This document shows positions 58,024-64,000 of a DNA stretch of 64,000 bases, in pieces (within the stretch, counting starts at the first letter, position 1; every line of letters begins with the position of its first letter). The position numbers and the translations under genes were made by a program. The notes beneath the pieces are model-generated. The model had not been told where the DNA came from, did no database searches, and saw only the letters and a list, made by a program, of their open reading frames with translations. Origin of the DNA: Oopsacas minuta (Eukaryota > Porifera > Hexactinellida > Lyssacinosida > Leucopsacidae); assembly GCA_024704765.1 (NCBI GenBank), contig JAKMXF010000066.1, positions 434,001 to 498,000 on the forward strand. Direction: 5' to 3'.

Positions 58024-60189
58024 ATGAGTGAGAGCATATACGATCTAGCCAGAGAGGCTGAGCTCCTCAAATCCAATTTAAAACATCAACAAGAAGCCGC
58101 CTCCCCTCTTGACTGCTCCTGGACAACTAGACAGAGACTGGAGGATATTTACAGACAAATGCTATTAACGGATTTAAGCTTCTCGCTAGAGAATAGAATA
58201 GAAGTTGATCTGTGGAATTGTGTGTTTAGAACTCAAATAAATTATCTACAGACTAATATCACTCATCAACAGGTAATTTTGTTATCATAGATTCCTTTGA
58301 TAAATATAGATATTTTTAGTCCTATAAAACGTGATTTATTCGATATAAAGCGTAGTTAAATAATTCCATGAATTTTATGGTATTTTGGCGGTTTTGAGTC
58401 ATACATTTAACTCCCGTTACATCGAACACGGATATATCAAAATTTGAAATTGTACAAATAATCAAATATGGTCCCAACTCCCAAACCAAAGTAAGATTAT
58501 ATCCAAGTTCTTTATGAAAGTTTACTGTATTCTTGTTAGGGTACACAACGAGAAGAGACATTATCTAGCCTATATATATGTTTGGAAAGTACCTGTTGTT
58601 TCTATCATCAGCTGTTACAGAGCATATGCTATAAATATAATACTTCACTTCCTTCCTACCTTACTCCAGAGCAGATAGGAGTGTGTAGAAGATCAGTTAG
58701 TACTGTAACAGCTGGAGAAGATAATATACGAATTATAGGACAGGACTGTCTATTGAGGTTAGGAGATCTAGCTAGATATAGAGGGGAGTGTAACCTAGCT
58801 ACCAAGTACTATAAGCAGGTTAGATTATTTTATTTACTCATAATTCAGTCACTATCTTAATTACATATTATAAGTAAGTATTCCCTTACTTAGGCATATG
58901 ATCTACTACCTGGCAAGAGCATAATATCTAATCAATTAGGACTCATAGCATCATCACAGGGTAACTTCTATAAAGCAGCATTCCACTACTCTCATTCTAT
59001 CATCAGTCACATTCCATTCTCCCCCAGTCGTAACAACCTAGAACAGATATTTGAGACTCACACTAGACAATTCCCAGATGAGATATCTGATTTATTATCT
59101 TTCCAGACAGGATTCTTATACTTGTTATCTCTTCTGTATTTCTCTAAAGACCTTGCATTTCTTTCATTTCTACTTCCTAAACTCATGACAGCTCTCTCTT
59201 CCTTCTTACAGAAGGGAGAAGCTAAACACGAGTTTATTCTATGTACAGTGGGACTGTGTTTGTTTGCTTGTGTGATTAGTTACCAACCTTTGACTGGGCT
59301 AACACTTCATCAGGTAGTGCTTTATCCTTTCGTTGTAGTTAAATATTCTAATTTTAGAATTATTCTACTCAGTGAAACCTCCATAGACGTGGAAACAGTG
59401 TAGCATTCCCTAGTTTATGGAATTACACTTGTACACTTTCAATAGAGTACACTGTATTTTATTTCTATTATTATTTAGGCTACAGAATGTCTTACAGCAG
59501 AAGAACATCAGAAATGTAAACTATCTCTCATCTTGCTCTTAGAAACTACTTTAGTATTGCTATCAAACTCTCTATCTACTACATCCCATATGAATACCAT
59601 GCTACCATTCATTAACGCAACTCTCCATTGGTTAGCTACACACATACATCATATACCAGTAGATCAGCTGATCCAATTGCCTTCTCTTTGGCAGAGCTTA
59701 GCTAAGTTGTTGAATAGACTATCATTGAAATCTGGTTTTGAAACAAATATTGACGTCGCTCAGTGTTTAAGTGAGGAAATATCTTTAATCGAATTTCTAT
59801 CATACAAATATACACCCACTAACCTAACGAAATGTTCAAATGAAGAATTGTGTTTAGCTAAAATGATTTCTAATATTAAATCTATGACACAAAACAGCCA
59901 ATGTAGTTTCCTCTCTCTCAATACACATGATGGTACATACAAACTAGTCTATACTTCTCCAACAGCTGATCAGCCTGTGGCAATAGAACATGACATTATG
60001 ACGTCACCTACTCTAAGCCCTCTCTTCGCTTCTCCACTGCTTAATAATTCTAACGACTGCTCTTTCTTTCCTAGTATATGGTCTGATACTCCTTATCAGC
60101 AGACTAGTCCACTGCTTACTACGCCTACTGTATCCTCCATAGATACTATTCAGTCCCTTTGGAACGCTTCAGACCCTGCTTCATCCTAA
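58024..60189 (+). CDS. SMG7: SMG7-like nonsense-mediated decay factor (EST1/14-3-3-like)
   Basis: Four exons, 58024-58272 (an upstream in-frame ATG lies at 58012), 58540-58818, 58894-59313, 59479-60189; 552 residues. Exons 2-3 show the EST1/SMG5-6-7 pattern: LRLGDLARYRGECNLATKYY, then AYDLLPGKSIISNQLGLIAS, GNFYKAAFHYSHSI, then FPDEISDLLSFQTGFLYL. This helical 14-3-3-like/TPR region binds phosphorylated UPF1. There is no PIN domain at the C-terminus, which argues against SMG5 and SMG6; the end DTIQSLWNASD resembles the C-terminal SIW motif of SMG7 (LKSIWSS). It is much shorter than human SMG7 (over 1000 residues), mainly in the low-complexity C-terminal part. Role: coupling UPF1-marked mRNA to decay. 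Confidence 0.82.
58404..58528. mobile_element. MITE family A copy (A17)
   Basis: In SMG7-like intron 1. TTTAACTCCCGTTACATCGA start; right side degraded, ending GAAAGTTTACTG. Confidence 0.6.
59370..59454. mobile_element. MITE family D copy (D3)
   Basis: In SMG7-like intron 3. CAGTGAAACCTCCATAGACG, GTGGAAACAGTGTAGC inside, right end GAGTACACTG next to TA. Confidence 0.62.
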
Positions 60190-60341
60190 AAGCTTTATAA
60201 TTGTTATATTTCTGTAATTAGATTAATGTAATTCGCTTTATTTCCTGCTTTGTTCATCGCTAAGATTGTTTCTGATTAAATAGTCATTTAAACAAAACGA
60301 ATGAAACTTTCAGAATGTTTTATATATTTTTAACACACTAG

Positions 60342-60434
60342 ACCCTGATTAATACAAACACAGTTAATACGAACTCCAGATAAGCGAACACATTTTGACC
60401 GTCCGTTCGAATTTGTATTTACGAGGTTCCACTG
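60342..60434. mobile_element. MITE family B copy (B2)
   Basis: Upstream of GLMP. GACCCTGATTAATACAAACA at the left, TTTTGACCGTCCGTTCGAAT inside, right end TTACGAGGTTCCACTG followed by TA. The GGACGGTC word is shared with B1 in inverse. Confidence 0.6.
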
Positions 60435-60487
60435 TATTTGGATAAAATCGCATGTCTACTTTAATATTTACATTTCTATTTACTTAA

Positions 60488-61705
60488 ATGTCTAGATTTA
60501 TAGTTTATGAGATGCGAGATAATCTATTACTGATCCTTACTTCTCTTATCTTCACGACTGCTCTATCTACACAAGGCCCTAAGTTTAAATGTGAGCTAAA
60601 TTATAAACACAGTACTGAAGGAGTTTACACTGTATACGACATAACTAATGGAATTATGCATGTAGCGAGTTTCGTTGGAGATCCTACCTTTATGATATAT
60701 CGCACAAACAAATCTGATTCTCTGAAAATTCATTGCAACGAAAGTAAGCAAATAACAAATGTAGCTATCAGTAGTTATGAGTTGTTGTATGGATTTGTAA
60801 TTAGGAATTTAATAGAGTTCAAAGTTCAAGGTTCAGGTGTAAATTTTAACCGGCAAAAGTTCGACAACAATACAGTTAACCTGTTCAACACAACATCTCT
60901 ATCCAATTTGAAGTATAACATAACTAGTTTAGGTAAGAATTGTGACGAGACTGGGAAAATAACAGTATCTCTACAGCAAAAGAATATTAGTTCAAATTAC
61001 ACACAAATGAATATTCTATTTAATTTCCAAGCTTACTCGAGTGAAGGGAGATTGATGAATCAACCTCGTTACGCGTACAGGGGTAATAATTCAGTGATAG
61101 GTATTGTTATAAAGGATTATCAATACCATCTAACTAATACATCAAATCCTGCTAGCAGGCTAGCCCTAGAACTTGATTTCATACGGAATGATAAATCTCA
61201 GTTATTCTACTCCTCAGTATCTAATATAGATGATGAATACACACCAGCTGTATTCCTACAGAACACACTGTCACTACGACAAGGGGGCTATTACTACTGG
61301 AAGCCTATTGCGTATGTAGCTCAAGATAGAACAGTAGAGACTTCTATGATGGCTACTTACCTGAATGGTACTTATACTAACTCTACTGTTAAATTGAATA
61401 CTACAGGTTTTTACCATTATCTACAGGGTAATATTAATGCTAGTCTTGAGAGAGCATTTATGCTGTTTGGAACTGATGGCGATTCAACACTAAATGCTGA
61501 TTATGTCTACTTCCGTATGGAGCTAGGACTAGGTACTCCACCCACTGATAGTATTTCTTTACCTCTGATTATTGCTATTGGGGTTGGATTTGGTCTCCCT
61601 GTGCTTGGACTACTGTTGGGGGTTGTTGGTATGTGTTTCTTTATGGCTTACAAATGCTGTTTCAGGAAAAGCACCAGAAATGCACGCTATGTAATGATAA
61701 ATTAG
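60488..61705 (+). CDS. GLMP: Glycosylated lysosomal membrane protein
   Basis: 405 residues, one exon. Signal peptide (LLLILTSLIFTTALS), a large lumenal domain with many N-glycosylation sequons (NKS, NES, NNT, NTT, NIT, NYT, NGT, NST, NAS), one transmembrane helix (about 360-390) and a short basic tail ending RYVMIN. Family marks against human GLMP/NCU-G1: NIDDEYTPAVFLQNTL (human SIDDEYAPAVFQLDQL), WKPIAYVAQ, GLGTPPTDSISLPLII, and a tail YxxI-type lysosomal signal (YVMI; human YQSI). GLMP is a lysosomal membrane protein that partners and stabilises the MFSD1 transporter. No introns, unlike most neighbours. Start alternatives: ATG 60488 or the in-frame one at 60512, which places the signal peptide closer to the N-terminus. 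Confidence 0.9.
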   Translation: MSRFIVYEMRDNLLLILTSLIFTTALSTQGPKFKCELNYKHSTEGVYTVYDITNGIMHVASFVGDPTFMIYRTNKSDSLKIHCNESKQITNVAISSYELLYGFVIRNLIEFKVQGSGVNFNRQKFDNNTVNLFNTTSLSNLKYNITSLGKNCDETGKITVSLQQKNISSNYTQMNILFNFQAYSSEGRLMNQPRYAYRGNNSVIGIVIKDYQYHLTNTSNPASRLALELDFIRNDKSQLFYSSVSNIDDEYTPAVFLQNTLSLRQGGYYYWKPIAYVAQDRTVETSMMATYLNGTYTNSTVKLNTTGFYHYLQGNINASLERAFMLFGTDGDSTLNADYVYFRMELGLGTPPTDSISLPLIIAIGVGFGLPVLGLLLGVVGMCFFMAYKCCFRKSTRNARYVMIN

Positions 61706-62153
61706 ATATGATGTACATGTTTGTAAGTAACCGCAGTTTGCTTCTTTAACTTTTGAACTTTATTTTAGCGAAACTTTCCCTTCTTGAAACGTATACATAC
61801 TTGTTACAAAATTTATGTACATTCGTATTTGAGCTATTACTATTATTACATTATAATCTATGTACACTTTATTAGATTAGAGATTTAATCATACAGCATG
61901 ATCAGTCGATGCCCATCAATTCCTTTGCTGTTAGAGTGTTAAATGAATTATTGTACCATCATTATAGGTCGCTCTATGTGTGGCCGTTAAGGCCCCAGAA
62001 TGTATAGTTATGGTGGGATGTATTGTCTCGAGACACAATCTTTCGGGTAGAGAGCATTCTGACCTATATTTTCGCAATTTGAGCTTATAAACATCTTAAG
62101 CTATATAATTTTCGGATCTAATCTTTATATATTATAGGTTATTGCTATTTGAA
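61706..62153. other. Intergenic between GLMP and the RdRP gene
   Basis: 448 bp, AT-rich. No MITE recognised. An AG-ended TTATATATTATAG near 62126-62138 could be the acceptor of a 5' leader intron for the RdRP gene. Confidence 0.4.
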
Positions 62154-64000
62154 ATGTCTAGAATATTCCTGTGTGGCTCTCGTTCAGTAGGAAAGACAAC
62201 TCTATGTAAAGATTGGTGTGAATGGAATAAAGAATATGTTCATATTAATGGAAATGACGTCACTAGTGAAGTAATGGATGCAAATAATATTAGTCGTGAT
62301 GATATTATTAATTCTTTGAATACAGAAGCTAAAGAGTTATATTACAATCTACAGAAGTATCTTTTTATTGAGCAAAACAAGAGAGAAGAATTGCTAAGTG
62401 ATCGATTGTTCATATCTGATAGCGGACCAGATCCTCTTATTTATACTCACAAAGAAAGTAAGGATATGTCTTATAAATTGTATAAGCATGAAGATGTTAC
62501 GAATTGCTTCAATCTCTACCGCAAGAGTTTAATAGTTGTAGTAGCTCCTTTAGAAGATGACAGAGAACATAATTCTTATACAAAGGTATTGAGACATGTA
62601 TTACAAGAGTGTGGTGTACCTTATATGTACCTGAGAGAGAGGGTTAGATCAAAAAGATTAGAAATACTTAAGATAGCAGCTATTAATGGGTGTGTCCTTA
62701 TGCCATTGGATCAGTTAAAAGAACAGCAGTGTCTTGCTTACTACATGGACATAGGAACTGTGAAAAATCGCATATTTTGCTCTCCAATGTCTCTGCAAGA
62801 TAATACAGCCTATATTCGTAAATTCATAATATATCCATATGAAATACAATTATCTATTCAATCAATGGACAGTACTAATCGTATGCTAGAGAGATATGGT
62901 ATAGGTAATTTTGTATTACTTGAATTCCACTGGAAAGTTAGTGATAATGACATTAAAGATATTCTGGGTATAGGACTATATGTAGATGGTGATGAATACC
63001 AGTTTATAGGTTGTAGCTCAGAGGAATTGAGGAGTAGGACTTGTTACCTTATGAAGGGAGATACTAATTACATTGATGCTGTATTGAGTGAGTGTGGAGA
63101 TTTTTCTGGGGTAAACACGGTTGCTGAGAGGTTGAATAGGATAGGATACCTATTCTCAAAAGGTATAAATACAGGTGTAGCTATTAGCAATGACGAGTTT
63201 GAGGTTATTGAAGATGTCTCAAATGCTGGAAGGATATTCACTGATGGTTGTGGATTAATTGGATTGAATTTAGCTAAGAAATTGGCTATAGGTTCTAATG
63301 TGGGTATAAACTCTCCAGATGATAATATTCCAGGTGTTTTTCAGATCAGATTCCAAGGGTACCAATGTGTTGTTATGAAGGCCCCAAAAGAAAACCAAGA
63401 TTCTTTTCAGTTAAGAAATTCTATGTTGAAATATAATACTGGAACAAAGCCTTTTCCACATATCTGGATCTGCAACCATTCTCGTCCTAATTCATACGGC
63501 AATCTAAACAAACAGTTTATTATGTTACTATCTGGACGAGGGATAAGTGACAAAGTTTTCCTTACAAAACAAGATAGTTATTTCACTGCATTAGAGAATA
63601 TGTTAATCGATCCTAAATTCGCTATTAAACTTCTTAACTGGAAAAACTACACAGAACTAGCCGAAACAGTAGCTGCCTGTCCTTCTACCGAGGATATGCA
63701 ACAGAACAAAGAAATACAAAACAAACTCAAATACCTCAAAAATACACTTGTAGAGAGAATTGACGAATTAGAAATTCCAGTTATTAACTCGCGATATATG
63801 TTTGGTGTCTGTGATCCTAATCAGCTGTTAGAATACGGAGAATGTTTCGTTAGATACACATTGAATGATGAACTAAAAACACTACAGGCAGGAACTTCTG
63901 TGATTGTTGGGAAGAATCCTTGTTATCATCTCGAAGATATTAGAGTTTTAATCACAGTAGATTATCCTGAATTGAATCATTTAGTTGATTGTATTGTATT
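62154..64000 (+). CDS. NTPase-RdRP: cellular RNA-dependent RNA polymerase with an N-terminal P-loop domain (3' truncated by window)
   Basis: 615 codons, no stop or intron before the window edge. Residues 1-190: P-loop NTPase/kinase-like, Walker A GSRSVGKTT (G8-T16), an SDSGPDPLIYT block at 88-98 recalling the DRSPLDPLAY region of NadR/Ttd14-type (AAA_28) proteins, and EDDREHNSYTKVLRHVLQEC (134-153) where that family has its lid arginine helix. From about 355: the eukaryotic RdRP (RDR/QDE-1/EGO-1) core: FTDGCGLIGLNLAKKL (362-377), PGVFQIRFQGYQ (393-404), RNSMLKYNTG (421-430), LNKQFIMLLSGRGISDKVFL (451-470), MFGVCDPNQLLEYGECFVRY (549-568), GKNPCYHLEDIRVL (586-599), DYPELNHLVDCIV to the edge. 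The catalytic DxDGD should follow within about 30-40 residues, outside the window. These enzymes make double-stranded RNA in RNA silencing. Start: ATG 62154, which leaves only seven residues before the Walker A glycine. Confidence 0.88.
   Translation, partial: MSRIFLCGSRSVGKTTLCKDWCEWNKEYVHINGNDVTSEVMDANNISRDDIINSLNTEAKELYYNLQKYLFIEQNKREELLSDRLFISDSGPDPLIYTHKESKDMSYKLYKHEDVTNCFNLYRKSLIVVVAPLEDDREHNSYTKVLRHVLQECGVPYMYLRERVRSKRLEILKIAAINGCVLMPLDQLKEQQCLAYYMDIGTVKNRIFCSPMSLQDNTAYIRKFIIYPYEIQLSIQSMDSTNRMLERYGIGNFVLLEFHWKVSDNDIKDILGIGLYVDGDEYQFIGCSSEELRSRTCYLMKGDTNYIDAVLSECGDFSGVNTVAERLNRIGYLFSKGINTGVAISNDEFEVIEDVSNAGRIFTDGCGLIGLNLAKKLAIGSNVGINSPDDNIPGVFQIRFQGYQCVVMKAPKENQDSFQLRNSMLKYNTGTKPFPHIWICNHSRPNSYGNLNKQFIMLLSGRGISDKVFLTKQDSYFTALENMLIDPKFAIKLLNWKNYTELAETVAACPSTEDMQQNKEIQNKLKYLKNTLVERIDELEIPVINSRYMFGVCDPNQLLEYGECFVRYTLNDELKTLQAGTSVIVGKNPCYHLEDIRVLITVDYPELNHLVDCIV

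Noticed and set aside
58322-58561. Minus-strand ORF across SMG7-like intron 1
   Set aside because: Falls on a family A MITE and intron sequence; translated repeat words recur wherever the MITE occurs.
62154-64000. Viral origin for the RdRP
   Set aside because: Motif order and the TDGCG and LNKQ blocks are those of cellular RDR/QDE-1 enzymes, not of RNA-virus polymerases.

Overview
This window looks like nuclear DNA of an early-branching animal, most likely a demosponge such as Amphimedon. No species search could be run, so this is an inference. It rests on animal-type genes (TRIM/NHL proteins, a novel-type PKC, fused CAD, RAD51B, an mGluR-like receptor), AT-rich compact DNA, introns mostly 50-120 nt long with GT/AG ends, and a very high density of small palindromic transposon remnants. 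Exon structures were read by hand from splice signals, frame and remembered family sequence, so edges may be off by a few bases.

Layout, left to right. 0.4-1.6 kb: a 3CxxC zinc-finger protein and a CFAP141-like ciliary protein. 2.5-9.3 kb: RAD51B, whose 4.2-kb third intron holds a complete antisense mGluR-like receptor gene, a tRNA-Gly(CCC) and a long hairpin. 9.8-14.7 kb: a second 3CxxC protein, an intronless 7TM receptor, DNPH1 and a mitochondrial Sel1-repeat protein. 15.3-28.1 kb: the 34-exon CAD gene (de novo pyrimidine synthesis), with an unrecognised coiled-coil gene inside intron 5. 29.2-35.5 kb: a proline-rich adaptor with a SAM domain at each end. 36.1-39.9 kb: TRMT1 on the minus strand with an antisense ASF1 histone chaperone inside an intron. 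40.5-50.0 kb: a novel protein kinase C with an antisense NHL-propeller gene in its last intron. 51.2-54.6 kb: a TRIM-NHL protein. 55-60.2 kb: PSMB1, a serine-rich unknown and an SMG7-like nonsense-mediated decay factor. 60.5-61.7 kb: GLMP. From 62.15 kb to the window edge: an open, intronless gene for a cellular-type RNA-dependent RNA polymerase whose first ~190 residues look like a P-loop NTPase/kinase.

Two structural themes stand out. First, at least four host genes carry whole genes in their introns. Second, five families of short palindromic elements, all with CAGT ends and usually flanked by TA (pogo/Tigger-like MITEs), recur about every 2 kb. In CAD they account for most of the introns longer than about 150 nt.

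The genes do not form one pathway; this is a dense mixture of housekeeping, signalling and ciliary genes. The best candidate for something undescribed is the NTPase-RdRP fusion at the right edge. It stops at the window border just before the expected catalytic DxDGD motif.
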